DNA of 64,000 nt. Source: Flavobacterium hydrocarbonoxydans (lineage in GTDB: Bacteria > Bacteroidota > Bacteroidia > Flavobacteriales > Flavobacteriaceae). The position numbers and the translations under genes were made by a program. Below, in pieces: positions 26,623-36,299 of this stretch (the stretch's first letter is position 1; each line of letters begins with the position of its first letter). The stretch spans positions 620,001-684,000 of the forward strand of contig NZ_WSTB01000001.1 of NCBI RefSeq assembly GCF_009789235.1, in the 5' to 3' direction. The notes under the pieces were generated by a model. It saw only the letters and a program-made list of their open reading frames with translations, was not told the origin of the DNA and ran no database searches.

Positions 26623-27444
26623 TTAAAAAATACCCATATTTTCAGGTTTTATGGTAAATCCTAAACGCACCATACTTTTATGTTCCTGATAATCAATCAA
26701 ACTTTCGGTGTAGCCCACAAACCATTGGAGCGTGAGATAATAATTCTCATTTTTGTACGGTCTCCAGTTAACTTGTGTCTGTAAAGATCCATAATTGATC
26801 AAACCGCTTCCTTTCCTGAAAAGAATATCAGCACTCCATCGTCCCGGCTGTATCTGATAGCTTGCACTGGCTTCGCCATAACCAACATATTTGGTAAGTT
26901 CCGGATTATCATCTTTATCCACTAACGGAAACCATCCTCTCAGTCCCACAACCCAGCGTGGCGAAATTTGTGATTTTAATGAAAAAGCAAGCATATTCCA
27001 GGTTCTTGAATAAATAGAATCCCTTCCGTTTGATTCGTGTTCTAATGAAATTGTACCGTAAGTCAGCCTGTTTCCTTTTAAGTAAAACGGACGAACAATC
27101 GCTACGCCTGGGTTAAAATTAATTTCTGAAAAGGGTTTTGAACTTGCATAAATATCCCAAAAGGCTTTTTGAGTGTACATTAAATAAGGATAAAACCCAC
27201 CCCACAAAGGTTTTGATTTTAATCGGAGTTTAAAACTTACCTGATATTTTACATCTGAATTATCTCGTGTGATATCGGTATTGATGGGCACACCTGTTAA
27301 AAAATAATTGTCTTTGTGAACAGAAAAACTAGGTTCTTTAAGCAGCGAATCGGCCGCTCGGAAATTTTTCTTTTCTTCTACAATTTGAGAATTTGCTGTG
27401 ATTGAGAATAAAATAAGACAAATGAATAGGTGTTTAAAGTGCAT
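26623..27444 (-). CDS. pldA: Outer membrane phospholipase A (OMPLA)
   Basis: OMPLA is an outer-membrane barrel enzyme that hydrolyses mislocalised phospholipids. The 273-residue protein has a signal peptide (cut near residue 19) and the family active site H-E-S-N-G-R-D-S-I-Y-S-R-T-W-N. His136, Ser138 and Asn150 have the same spacing as E. coli His142/Ser144/Asn156. Alternating aromatic strands and a C-terminal Phe fit barrel insertion. It has a likely promoter of its own at 27485. It lies next to phosphate-ester genes, though a functional link is only suggestive. Confidence 0.9.
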   Translation of the reverse strand: MHFKHLFICLILFSITANSQIVEEKKNFRAADSLLKEPSFSVHKDNYFLTGVPINTDITRDNSDVKYQVSFKLRLKSKPLWGGFYPYLMYTQKAFWDIYASSKPFSEINFNPGVAIVRPFYLKGNRLTYGTISLEHESNGRDSIYSRTWNMLAFSLKSQISPRWVVGLRGWFPLVDKDDNPELTKYVGYGEASASYQIQPGRWSADILFRKGSGLINYGSLQTQVNWRPYKNENYYLTLQWFVGYTESLIDYQEHKSMVRLGFTIKPENMGIF

Positions 27445-27484
27445 TCTTACGGGTATAAATTAGGATATCTTTTAAGCTTTTATG

Positions 27485-27492
27485 CAAAAGTA
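27485..27492 (-). promoter_or_regulatory. -7 box (TACTTTTG) for pldA
   Basis: The plus-strand CAAAAGTA at 27485-27492 reads TACTTTTG on the minus strand, a match to TAnnTTTG, 41 bases before the pldA ATG. No well-spaced -33 TTTG was found. Confidence 0.4.
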
Positions 27493-27594
27493 AGCATCAC
27501 AACGAATCCTTTTAACTCAATAAAAACAAGAGTTAACCCAATAAATTCAAGTGTTTTTGATCAATCAGTAAGAATAGAAAAATTACAAATAATA

Positions 27595-27623
27595 AAGCCT
27601 TCAAAATCAACATTTGAAGGCTT
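27595..27623 (-). terminator. Terminator after the NAD(P)-binding gene
   Basis: AAGCCTTCAAA (27595-27605) and TTTGAAGGCTT (27613-27623) form a perfect 11-bp stem with a 7-base loop, 27 bases past the stop of the minus-strand gene, followed by TTATTATTTG on that strand. Confidence 0.8.
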
Positions 27624-27650
27624 ATAATTTAATTGCTAAATCTATTTTAA

Positions 27651-28301
27651 TCAGACTGATTGAGCAAAGCTGAATATTTTTTCAAGTTCAATAACAGAAG
27701 TTCCTTTGGGCGATATTTTGGGTGCCTGAGCTAATTTCTGAGCCAGTACAGCTGTTGGCATTGGTTTGAATTTACGGAACAAACCTATTGCATTGACAAA
27801 ATTTAATACACCCGCTGATACCTTTTCGCCCAAACGATCTGATCCCTCACGTAAAAGAAGTCCGGGTTTAAAAATAATATACTGTTCAAAATTAAATTCT
27901 GAAATTTTATCTTCAAGTTTTCCTTTTAATTGAGAATAAAAAACACTGCTCTTTGAAGAAGCTCCGTAAGCAGATAATAATACAAAAGCAGTTATTCCGT
28001 TTTCTTTACCTAATTGGGCAAATTTCACCGGAATATCAAAGTCTATTTTGATTTGGTTTTCCTTTGAACCTGCTGCCTTTAGCGTTATTCCTAAACAAGA
28101 AAAGAGTACATCGCCAACAATCAAGTCCTTATAACTATCGATTTTGGAAAAGTCAACAACATGCTCTACAAGTTTAGGATTCTGTTTTCCAGTTGGTCTT
28201 CTCACAAAAATCGTAACCTTTGTATAAGCTGTATCTCTCAAAAGCTCGTCAACCAACAATTCTCCCGTTGCACCTGTTGCGCCAATAATTATTGCTTTCA
28301 T
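27651..28301 (-). CDS. NAD(P)-binding atypical SDR (HTATIP2-like)
   Basis: A 216-residue Rossmann protein. It opens M-K-A-I-I-I-G-A-T-G-A-T-G-E-L-L-V-D-E-L-L, the nucleotide-binding G-x-x-G-x-x-G of atypical short-chain dehydrogenases. V-L-L-S-A-Y-G-A-S-S-K-S-S-V-F-Y-S-Q-L-K-G-K-L-E has the Y-x-x-x-K-like region, and F-K-P-G-L-L-L-R-E-G follows. Such proteins act as redox sensors or reductases; the substrate is unknown. The start at 28301 was chosen over 28334 because it places the nucleotide loop right at the N-terminus. Confidence 0.82.
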   Translation of the reverse strand: MKAIIIGATGATGELLVDELLRDTAYTKVTIFVRRPTGKQNPKLVEHVVDFSKIDSYKDLIVGDVLFSCLGITLKAAGSKENQIKIDFDIPVKFAQLGKENGITAFVLLSAYGASSKSSVFYSQLKGKLEDKISEFNFEQYIIFKPGLLLREGSDRLGEKVSAGVLNFVNAIGLFRKFKPMPTAVLAQKLAQAPKISPKGTSVIELEKIFSFAQSV

Positions 28302-28422
28302 ACTATATAATAGAACCAGTATTGAAAATTTCACATATAATTCTCTGGTTGTGCTTATAAAATTAATTAAATTTTGAATGTAATTAGGCTATTATGAGAA
28401 TTGTTTGTTCATCTGGACAATT

Positions 28423-30240
28423 TTAAAAAAGAGCCTCAATAATTTTCTTATAAATTTCAGTATTCTGATACACACCCGAAAAATTTTGAGCTCCGGGTCC
28501 GTACGCAAAAACAGGAACCGGAATGGCTGTGTGGTCATTGGTACTGAAACTTCCGTGTACATAGCCCTTTTCTATACTGCCATCGATTAAGGATAATCCG
28601 CCTGTTTCGTGATCTGCGGTAACAATTAGCAATGTTTCCTGATTTTGGTCTATAAATTCCATGGCTTGTCCTATCAATTGATCAAAATCCAGCATTTCGC
28701 GAACCACATATTCTACATTATTAGAATGTCCTCCATAATCGATCTGTGCACCTTCGGCCATGATAAAAAATGGATTTTTGGTTTTAGAAAAAGTATTGAC
28801 AGCTTTAGAAAAAGATTTAGATAAAAAATCACCTCTTCCGGCTTTCATCGAAACTACTGCTGCATCATCTAAAAGAACAATTTTATTATTTTTGATGGTA
28901 TCCAGACTACTGAATTTTTCTGAAAAAGAATAGCCTTTTTCAATCAGTATTTTAGACAAATCTTTTCGGTCTTTTCTGGCTTTAAATTCTTTTAATCCGC
29001 CACCAATCAGGATATCAGACGGATTGCTTAAAAAGTCATACGCAATTGGCTCACTATAACTTCTTTCAGGCTGATGCGCATAAAAAGCCGCAGGCGTAGC
29101 ATCGGTAATATTTCCTGCAGAAATAATCGCTGTTTTAAAATTTTTCTTTGCTAACTGCTGCGTAATTAATGCTAATGATTTTCCGTTTGCATCAACGCTG
29201 ATAAAGCGGTTATTGGTTTTATTTCCCGTTGCCATTGCGGTTGCACCAGCAGCAGAATCGGTAATATAACTGTCTGATGCTTTGGTAATAGAAAATCCCT
29301 GGGTTGGAATATTAAAAAGACTCAACTGTCCTTTGTTGGCTGTATAGCCCGCATAAATCTGAGCCAATCCCATTCCGTCACCAATAAGAAGAATCACATT
29401 TTTGGGTTTCTTCTTAGTAAAAGCAGCCGTATTTTTAGGAACATAGGCAGTGTGAAAATCCGTATTTTGATAAAAGGTAGTTTTGATCGTACGGATAAAT
29501 TGTGTCAATCCTGCTACATTATCGGTACCAATAAAATCCACTTTTAGATTCATCAGCGTCATCCAGGTATTCACATTGTCTGGCGTAGCCCAGAATCTGA
29601 TTTTTTTATGCTGATCGTGAACTTTTTTAATCGCGGCCAGCATCTTTTGTAAATCTGCCTGTGTCAAAACACCTTTGCCATTCCAAATGGTTATTTTTTT
29701 TAAATCCTCGCTGATCATTTCGACGCGTGACAATTCTTCTGGCGAATAATTTTCATTAAGCCTTCCATCAAAATAAATAAATTCAGGATAGGATAACCAC
29801 TTTGAAGGCACAGGTCTGTTACCTGAAATAACTACTTTAATGTTTTTATTAGCGCTGATTTCCGGAAATGCCTGCAACTGCTGAATGATTATTTTTAAAG
29901 TTGATTCCGCATCCGACTTAACATCGATCATTAAAATCAAGGGTTTATTATCTGGATACGCTTTGCCATTCAAATTTTTTAATTTTGAAGAAAGCGGCTC
30001 TAAATACAAACTTTTAAGGGTATTATGCTGCGCCATTTCTGTTGCAGTATGCGCTACAAATAATTCATTATTTACTAAAAAAACATCCGCTTCGATAACA
30101 CCTGTCTGATTAGAATAAGCGCCATAAAAAGGAAGCGAACCCGCATAATCGTTATGCGAATGGATGTTTGATGAACTGTATTCCTGTGCTTGTACGAACA
30201 GGAAAAACTGGAGGCAAAAAAGGGTTATTATTTTTTTCAT
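28423..30240 (-). CDS. GDPD/PLC-like phosphodiesterase fused to alkaline phosphatase
   Basis: A 605-residue secreted protein (signal peptide 1-18). Residues 20-250 are a TIM-barrel phosphodiesterase domain of the glycerophosphodiesterase/PI-PLC type (H-S-H-N-D-Y at 27-32, E-A-D-V at 50-53, V-A-H-T at 62-65). Residues 278-600 are a PhoA-type alkaline phosphatase: I-L-L-I-G-D-G-M-G (metal Asp288), T-D-S-A-A-G-A-T-A-M-A-T-G (nucleophile Ser329) and V-T-A-D-H-E-T-G-G. The two domains could release phosphate from phosphodiesters in two steps. The N-terminal domain may be degenerate, since H-R-G is replaced by H-S-H. It closes a phosphatase-SusCD locus. Confidence 0.85.
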   Translation of the reverse strand: MKKIITLFCLQFFLFVQAQEYSSSNIHSHNDYAGSLPFYGAYSNQTGVIEADVFLVNNELFVAHTATEMAQHNTLKSLYLEPLSSKLKNLNGKAYPDNKPLILMIDVKSDAESTLKIIIQQLQAFPEISANKNIKVVISGNRPVPSKWLSYPEFIYFDGRLNENYSPEELSRVEMISEDLKKITIWNGKGVLTQADLQKMLAAIKKVHDQHKKIRFWATPDNVNTWMTLMNLKVDFIGTDNVAGLTQFIRTIKTTFYQNTDFHTAYVPKNTAAFTKKKPKNVILLIGDGMGLAQIYAGYTANKGQLSLFNIPTQGFSITKASDSYITDSAAGATAMATGNKTNNRFISVDANGKSLALITQQLAKKNFKTAIISAGNITDATPAAFYAHQPERSYSEPIAYDFLSNPSDILIGGGLKEFKARKDRKDLSKILIEKGYSFSEKFSSLDTIKNNKIVLLDDAAVVSMKAGRGDFLSKSFSKAVNTFSKTKNPFFIMAEGAQIDYGGHSNNVEYVVREMLDFDQLIGQAMEFIDQNQETLLIVTADHETGGLSLIDGSIEKGYVHGSFSTNDHTAIPVPVFAYGPGAQNFSGVYQNTEIYKKIIEALF

Positions 30241-30487
30241 TGAAAAATAGAAATTGATTCGGTTGCAAAGCCGTAGGTAACTTTACAAGGAATTTTATTT
30301 ATCACTTTTATAGGGGATGATTTGGCAATGCAATTTTTACAACTGCAAACTTATTGAAGGCCTGCAGCGTAAAAATCTAACAAACACATGAAACTAACTT
30401 TTACTTCATCTGAATTCGATTTTTTTTTAAAACTAAACATAAAAGAGTTTAAGCCTAAAAATGAAACAGATTTTGACTGGATGTTAT

Positions 30488-31459
30488 TTATTTTTTTATT
30501 TCGGTACTATAAATGACTTCGCCTTTTTCGTTGACTGCCTGAACATACAAAGTGTCGGCAAGGACAGAAAACACCATAAAACCATATTCAGAAGCTGCCA
30601 GTTTACTAAAAGGCAATTTATCGATTGGAGTAGCTTCTGAAGCTGATCCTGAAACGAAATAATGTGTTTTGCCTTCTGGAAGTAAGTGTTGCAAATCATG
30701 ATCGTGACCGGCAATATAAGCATCTACTTCGCATTTATCCAAAAGTGATTTTAATGATTTTCGGACAGCCTGTGTATCATAACTTTCTCTTCTTTTTAGG
30801 GTTGCCGTAAACAGAGGATGATGCCCCACTACCAATTTCCACTTCACCGTTTTAGGCGCATCATTCAGGGTTTTGATAAGCCATTTTTTTTGAGCTGTGG
30901 AATCTTGTGAAATTACATTTTTACCATACTGTTCACTTTTATAAAATGCCGGAATTAAAGGATTGGTATCTATAAAAGCAATCAATACCTGCTCGTTTGG
31001 ATTTCCGTTTATGGCAAAAGTTTTACTGTAATAACGGGCGGGCATATTCCAGCGGCGGCTTATTTTTGAATAAGCAACCTGCGCATCAGGATTACCGGCA
31101 TAATCATGGTTTCCTAATACCGAATACCAGTTCCAGTGCAGAGAAAAATCAGTATAAATATCTTCATAAGAAGATTTCCATTGTGGGTCATATTCGCTTG
31201 CAACCCCTACCGGATAAAAATTATCACCGGTCGAAATGATAAAATCGCGATTAATGGCTGTAGCTGTAATCCCCATTTGTTTGGCAACAGGAATTTGATG
31301 GTCTTCGCCAAATCTGCCCCAATCTCCCATTACAATAAAATTAAGAGCATTTGGATGTTTTTTGACCGCAGTATCTGTAGTCTGAGCAAAAGCAAAATGT
31401 GTAGTGAGTGTAAGAATAAATACTTTAACGATGCTTTTTTGAAACAGTGCTATTTTCAT
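30488..31459 (-). CDS. Secreted purple-acid-phosphatase-like metallophosphoesterase
   Basis: A 323-residue secreted enzyme (signal peptide to about residue 26). The five metallophosphoesterase blocks are all present: V-M-G-D-W-G-R, S-T-G-D-N-F-Y, L-G-N-H-D-Y-A-G, V-V-G-H-H-P-L-F and A-G-H-D-H-D-L-Q-H. The G-D-W-G plus D-N-F-Y combination is that of tartrate-resistant (type 5) acid phosphatases, which have a dimetal Fe/Fe or Fe/Zn centre. It should dephosphorylate organic phosphates in the periplasm or outside the cell. It lies between the alkaline-phosphatase fusion and susD on the same strand, with a hairpin separating it from susD. Confidence 0.88.
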   Translation of the reverse strand: MKIALFQKSIVKVFILTLTTHFAFAQTTDTAVKKHPNALNFIVMGDWGRFGEDHQIPVAKQMGITATAINRDFIISTGDNFYPVGVASEYDPQWKSSYEDIYTDFSLHWNWYSVLGNHDYAGNPDAQVAYSKISRRWNMPARYYSKTFAINGNPNEQVLIAFIDTNPLIPAFYKSEQYGKNVISQDSTAQKKWLIKTLNDAPKTVKWKLVVGHHPLFTATLKRRESYDTQAVRKSLKSLLDKCEVDAYIAGHDHDLQHLLPEGKTHYFVSGSASEATPIDKLPFSKLAASEYGFMVFSVLADTLYVQAVNEKGEVIYSTEIKK

Positions 31460-31478
31460 TTTTTTTTCTAATTAAAAA

Positions 31479-31526
31479 TTTGAAGGCTATGGCAATCTCA
31501 TTGAAAGAAAACCAGTAGCCTTCAAA
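31479..31526 (-). terminator. Intra-locus terminator/attenuator between susD and the phosphatase
   Basis: TTTGAAGGCTA (31479-31489) and TAGCCTTCAAA (31516-31526) are perfect 11-bp arms with a 26-base loop, 22 bases after the susD stop. On the minus strand the hairpin is followed by TTTTT. It could end the susCD transcript or reduce read-through to the phosphatases. Confidence 0.65.
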
Positions 31527-31547
31527 AAAATCTATATTCTAACGGAA

Positions 31548-33290
31548 TTAATATCCTTTATTTTGTTCTAAATAACCCGGAGTATTCGATGCACCATCAA
31601 TCGCAACTTGCGGAATTGGGAACAATCTGTGGTTTACATCCGTATCTGTTTTTTCGGTCCATTTATCTTCAAAATGTCCAAAACGAATTTGGTTTGTTCT
31701 TCTTAAACCTTCCCAGTAAAATTCGAAACCATATTCTCTGTACAAAATATCTAAATTGATAGTAGGAAGTGCTGCAGGAATTGGAGCACGTGCAGTTCTT
31801 GATGTTCTTACTTTGTTCATATCAGCCAATGCTCCTGCATTATCTCCTTTTCTTAATTTAGCTTCAGCACGCATCATAAAAATTTCAGCATATCTCAGTA
31901 ATACCATATCTACACTACTAAAATTATTTCCATCAGGTGAAGTATGACTAAATTGGTATTTAGAAACTCTGTATCCAGAATAGTGCATGCTTCCATCTTT
32001 AGTAAAATCAACTTTTTCTGTAAGATTTACATAACCTACGTTTTTATCAGGTCCATTTCCTTTGATCTGTTTTACAGGATAAATTCTGTAACCTTCATCA
32101 CATTTAAAGAAAGCTCCGTTAGCATCTTTTCTGGCAGCCCATGGAATGCCTCTCATGATTCCTCTGTCTATTTCAAATGTCTCCGCTTTTACACAATAAT
32201 AATGATCCTGATCGTTTAGTGGCGTAAATCCGGTAAGGTCTTTTAAATGCGCTGGTACTTTTGCATTATTTTTATAAAATCTCGAATCAGCATCTGCAGG
32301 ATCTACAGCTCCATAAGCATCAACCCATGTCTGGTAAAAATCTGATGTAATAGCCGGACCATCTGTACCATCAGCATTGATAGATTCCGGTCTTGGAAAC
32401 ATGGATCCCGGAATAGACCAATACGCCCAACGGTTGTTTTCATCTTTTAAAACACCACGCTGATCCAATGCAAAAATTAATTCTTTGTTTGAATTATTAG
32501 CATCATCAAATAAATCAAAATATTCAGGAGATAAAGTAAATTTACCTGAGTTTATAATGTTATCAGCATATTTAATAACCTTATCCATATCTGCAGCAGC
32601 AAATTGAGGTGTACCATAAGGATCACGATAAACAGCAGCATTAAGATACAATCTGGATAGAAGTCCCCAAACTGCAGCCTGTGTCATTCTTCCTGGACCT
32701 TTTGTAGTATTGATAACATCGGCAACAGACAATAATTCGCTTTCGATATAAGAAACAGCATCCTGTCCACGAAGTATTTCTGAGGTACTTGCTGATGATT
32801 CTTTTTTAAACACAATTCCCCAGCTGTCTAACGTCATCATATTCAAGTAAGCTCTAAGCGCTTTCATTTCGTAAAGTGCTCCCTGCGCTTCTGTATTTCC
32901 AACTTCTGCAAGAGGAGTCAATACTTCAATAGCAGATAATGTTCTCGAAATATTTTTTGTAAGCTCATTCCAGGTACTGGTAACCAAGTCATTAGTAGGG
33001 GTTGTAGTATGAGCGTGTACTGCTAAATATTTACCTCCATCATACCAGTCTGTTCCACCTCTGTAAGGTAAAATTCCTTCGTCGCTGGCAATTAACTGCA
33101 AACCAAAATTGTTGGTGTGTATCCAGGTCGCTTTCAACTGACCGTAAGCCGGAGCAATTGCACCGCTAATTGCTTCTCCTTGTCCGCTTCCGTCTAAGGA
33201 TTCGTCCAGTACATTTTCTTCTAAGTTGGTACAGCTCCAAGTAAATAATAAACTGAATGCAAGAGCTGCTACTATTATTTTATTTTTCAT
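31548..33290 (-). CDS. susD: SusD/RagB-type outer-membrane nutrient-binding lipoprotein
   Basis: A 580-residue SusD-like lipoprotein with a lipobox near residue 20 (F-T-W-S-C-T-N-L-E). The helical TPR-like core has L-R-A-Y-L-N-M-M, and the C-terminal SusD domain includes L-R-Y-A-E-I-F-M-M-R-A-E-A-K-L-R and Y-R-E-Y-G-F-E-F-Y-W-E-G-L-R-R. SusD forms the lid of the SusC channel and binds the ligand at the cell surface. It is encoded 16 bases after susC. Here the neighbours are phosphatases, not glycosidases, so the cargo is probably a phosphate ester or phosphorylated glycan. That substrate is inference. Confidence 0.93.
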   Translation of the reverse strand: MKNKIIVAALAFSLLFTWSCTNLEENVLDESLDGSGQGEAISGAIAPAYGQLKATWIHTNNFGLQLIASDEGILPYRGGTDWYDGGKYLAVHAHTTTPTNDLVTSTWNELTKNISRTLSAIEVLTPLAEVGNTEAQGALYEMKALRAYLNMMTLDSWGIVFKKESSASTSEILRGQDAVSYIESELLSVADVINTTKGPGRMTQAAVWGLLSRLYLNAAVYRDPYGTPQFAAADMDKVIKYADNIINSGKFTLSPEYFDLFDDANNSNKELIFALDQRGVLKDENNRWAYWSIPGSMFPRPESINADGTDGPAITSDFYQTWVDAYGAVDPADADSRFYKNNAKVPAHLKDLTGFTPLNDQDHYYCVKAETFEIDRGIMRGIPWAARKDANGAFFKCDEGYRIYPVKQIKGNGPDKNVGYVNLTEKVDFTKDGSMHYSGYRVSKYQFSHTSPDGNNFSSVDMVLLRYAEIFMMRAEAKLRKGDNAGALADMNKVRTSRTARAPIPAALPTINLDILYREYGFEFYWEGLRRTNQIRFGHFEDKWTEKTDTDVNHRLFPIPQVAIDGASNTPGYLEQNKGY

Positions 33291-33306
33291 GTTATGTTAT
33301 TTTTGA

Positions 33307-36276
33307 TTAAAATGCCACGTTTAAGCCAAGTAAAACCGTTCTGCTTCTTGGATAACTGAAGTAGTCAATTCCGAAAGACTGAATGTCCCCAACGGATGTT
33401 CCGGTGTTAATTTCAGGATCATAACCGCTGTACTTTGTGATTACAAATAAATTTTGTGCAGTCAACGTAAGACGTAAATTATCCATTACATTATCAAGTC
33501 CAATTGTTTTTGGGCTTATATTGTAACCTAATGTTGCATTATTTAATCTTAAGAAACTGCCGTCTTCCAGATAACGTGTTGAAACGGTATTCGAATTAGT
33601 TGAGGCTTCGTTTAAAAATTCTGAAGCTCTGTCAGTCGTATTGAAAGAGTTGGCAAGCTGACCTCTGTTGAATGAAGTCATCGCAACGTGGTTGTAAATT
33701 TTATTTCCTCCGGCACCGTTAAAATTAACGCCTAAGTCAAAATTCTTGTATTTAAAATTCAGATAAAAAGCATAAATATAATCCGGTAATGCACTTCCGG
33801 CTACAATACGGTCATTGTCCTGAATCACACCATCGTTATTGGTATCTGCAAATTGGTTCAGACCATCAGGGCCAATTCCTGTAAAGTCAAGCATATAAAA
33901 AGAACCTATAGGCTGTCCGTTCAAAACTCCGTTTATGGTTGCTCCGGATTGTCCGCCTCCCTGTGCTCCTCCAGTAGTTAATATTTTATAAGGAGAATTT
34001 TCTACTTTATTATCTGTAAAAGAGATGTTTCCGCCAATACTATAAGAGAAGTCTTTGGTTTTATCACTGCTGTAATCCAATGCGATTTCGATACCGTTGT
34101 TCTGGATTTCCATATTTGGAATGTTTGTCCAGTATTTTGATGTAGGCTGAATAGGATCTACAGGCGCAACTTCCAATAAAATATTTTCCGAAACTTTATT
34201 GAAATAATCAACTGTTCCTGATAATCTGTTATTAAATAAACTAAAATCTAAACCGATATTCGTTTGTGTTGAAACCTCCCATTGAATATTTGGGTTCGCT
34301 AAACGTGTGTAAATAGAACCATAAGGATATCCTCCTAAATCGATAGCAGAAGGGTCTAACGGATAGGTATCGTTTCCTGTATTACTTTCTGTATAACTTG
34401 CTTTGGTTATTTTAGAAGGAATCTCCTGAGAACCAGTCTGTCCCCAACTTGCTCTTAGTTTCAGATTGTTAACCGTTTCAGAATCATTTAAAAAATCTTC
34501 TTTTGTAATGTTCCATCCTAAGGCAACAGATGGGAAGTAACCATATTTGTTATTTTTACCAAATTTTGAAGATCCATCGGCACGCATAGTAGCAGTAAGT
34601 AAGTATTTATTATCATACCCGTAATTTAATCTTCCGAAGAATGACTGAAGTTCGTTTTCTACAGCATACGAAGCCTGAGTTGTACGCTCACTTGCGGTTT
34701 CGATTTGGTTTTTTGGTTCTACACCATTATCAGGAAATCCAGATAAATTGTAACCCTTTTGACTTACTTGTATTTTTTGGTAAGACTGTCCTGCCAAAAC
34801 CGTAAAATTATGAACCTGTGTACTAAAATTATACGTTAAAGTGTTTTCGTATAAAATATTATTATTGTTCGTCACAATATTATTCAAAGAACCTAAAGTC
34901 GTATTCGTTGCCGAAGTGTATGGCAAAACCTGAATATCTCTTTCGGACATAGAGTAATCCACTCCAAGATTAAATTTATACGTTAATCCTTTTATAAATT
35001 CGTATGATGGTGCAATATTCGCTAAAATACGATTGTTGTTTGTTTCATCAGAATAAATTCTTTCGCTGATTAAAGGGTTCAGAATATCATTACTTAAATT
35101 CACATTTGGTTCTCCATTTACATAAACCGCATCAGTAGGATTCATGGTAAGCATATTACCAACGATACCTCTGGCGTCTGGTCTTGAATTATCAAGTTTG
35201 GTAGCGGTCAAATTAAAAGCCACATTAAACTTATCGTTAAGTGCTTTTTGGTTTAAGTTTAAACGTCCAGAATAGCGTTTTAAATCACTATTACGTAAAA
35301 CACCTTCCTGATTATCTACACCTAAAGAAGCTGCATAAGTTGATTTTTCTGTTCCTCCGCTCATAGAGAAATTAACATTCTGAGAAACGCCGGTTCTGGT
35401 TAATTCATCCTGCCAGTCCGTATTGGCTCCGCCATCAAGTAAGGTTCCGTTTACGGCTGCCACTTGTTTTCTAAATTCATCCGCACTAAAAACATCTACT
35501 TTATTAGCTAATGTTGAAAATCCGCTAGTCATAGAAAGATTGATTTGTGTTCTTCCTTTTGATCCTTTTTTAGTGGTGATTACAATTACACCATTGGCAG
35601 CTCTAGATCCGTAAATAGCAGAAGCAGAAGCGTCTTTAAGCACCTCAATACTTTCGATATCCTGTGGATTGATAAAGTTTAAAGGATTAGAAGCAACACC
35701 ATTATTACTATTATCCAAAGCAAATCCATCAACTACATAAAGCGGTGTTGTTCCGGAACGTAAACTTCCCACACCACGAATAATGATGTCTTGCGAAGCA
35801 CCAGGCTCTCCACTTGCAGCGGTTACATTGACCCCGGCAACTTTACCCTGAATCAGCTGTCCTGCATTGGCAACAACCCCTTTGTTGAAGTTTTCGCTTT
35901 TTACGGAAGCAATGGCTCCGGTTACATCAGAACGTTTTTGAATACCATAACCTACCACAACTACTTCATTTAAAGTACTTACTTCTTCGGTTAGCAAAAC
36001 ATCTAATTTTTGATTGCCTGAGAAAGAAACTTCTTTTGTTTTAAATCCTACATAAGAGAAAACTAAAACCCCTTCGTTTTGGTTGGCTTTAATTTTAAAA
36101 TTTCCGTCAAAATCGGTTGTAACGGCTCCTTTTGGTTCTCCCTTAATATAAACAGAGACTCCCGGTACGGGTATTTTTTCAAGATCAGAAAGCACAGCTC
36201 CTGATACGGTTACCTGCGCATAAGAATATGACATACATCCCAGGGCAAGAATTAATAATGCATAAAATTTTTTCAT
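33307..36276 (-). CDS. susC: SusC/RagA-type TonB-linked outer-membrane transporter
   Basis: A 989-residue TonB-dependent transporter. It has a signal peptide (1-20), then a carboxypeptidase-D-like beta domain (V-T-V-S-G-A-V...F-S-Y-V-G-F-K-T-K-E), the SusC junction L-N-E-V-V-V-V-G-Y-G-I-Q-K-R-S-D-V-T-G-A, a plug with D-I-I-I-R-G-V-G-S-L and D-A-S-A-S-A-I-Y-G-S-R-A-A-N-G-V, and a 22-strand barrel ending in an aromatic residue. It imports the ligand captured by SusD across the outer membrane using TonB. It is the first gene of the locus, with a -7 box 24 bases upstream. Confidence 0.95.
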   Translation of the reverse strand: MKKFYALLILALGCMSYSYAQVTVSGAVLSDLEKIPVPGVSVYIKGEPKGAVTTDFDGNFKIKANQNEGVLVFSYVGFKTKEVSFSGNQKLDVLLTEEVSTLNEVVVVGYGIQKRSDVTGAIASVKSENFNKGVVANAGQLIQGKVAGVNVTAASGEPGASQDIIIRGVGSLRSGTTPLYVVDGFALDNSNNGVASNPLNFINPQDIESIEVLKDASASAIYGSRAANGVIVITTKKGSKGRTQINLSMTSGFSTLANKVDVFSADEFRKQVAAVNGTLLDGGANTDWQDELTRTGVSQNVNFSMSGGTEKSTYAASLGVDNQEGVLRNSDLKRYSGRLNLNQKALNDKFNVAFNLTATKLDNSRPDARGIVGNMLTMNPTDAVYVNGEPNVNLSNDILNPLISERIYSDETNNNRILANIAPSYEFIKGLTYKFNLGVDYSMSERDIQVLPYTSATNTTLGSLNNIVTNNNNILYENTLTYNFSTQVHNFTVLAGQSYQKIQVSQKGYNLSGFPDNGVEPKNQIETASERTTQASYAVENELQSFFGRLNYGYDNKYLLTATMRADGSSKFGKNNKYGYFPSVALGWNITKEDFLNDSETVNNLKLRASWGQTGSQEIPSKITKASYTESNTGNDTYPLDPSAIDLGGYPYGSIYTRLANPNIQWEVSTQTNIGLDFSLFNNRLSGTVDYFNKVSENILLEVAPVDPIQPTSKYWTNIPNMEIQNNGIEIALDYSSDKTKDFSYSIGGNISFTDNKVENSPYKILTTGGAQGGGQSGATINGVLNGQPIGSFYMLDFTGIGPDGLNQFADTNNDGVIQDNDRIVAGSALPDYIYAFYLNFKYKNFDLGVNFNGAGGNKIYNHVAMTSFNRGQLANSFNTTDRASEFLNEASTNSNTVSTRYLEDGSFLRLNNATLGYNISPKTIGLDNVMDNLRLTLTAQNLFVITKYSGYDPEINTGTSVGDIQSFGIDYFSYPRSRTVLLGLNVAF

Positions 36277-36299
36277 TTAAATACTGTTTTTTGTTTTGC

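Noticed and set aside
27430-27627. 65-residue plus-strand ORF between pldA and the NAD(P)-binding gene
   Set aside because: It spans the pldA promoter region and the terminator hairpin at 27595-27623, and its composition is not protein-like.
30388-30516. 42-residue ORF on the plus strand between the two phosphatase genes
   Set aside because: It overlaps the 3' end of the acid phosphatase gene antisense, has low-complexity Phe/Lys composition and no recognisable pattern.
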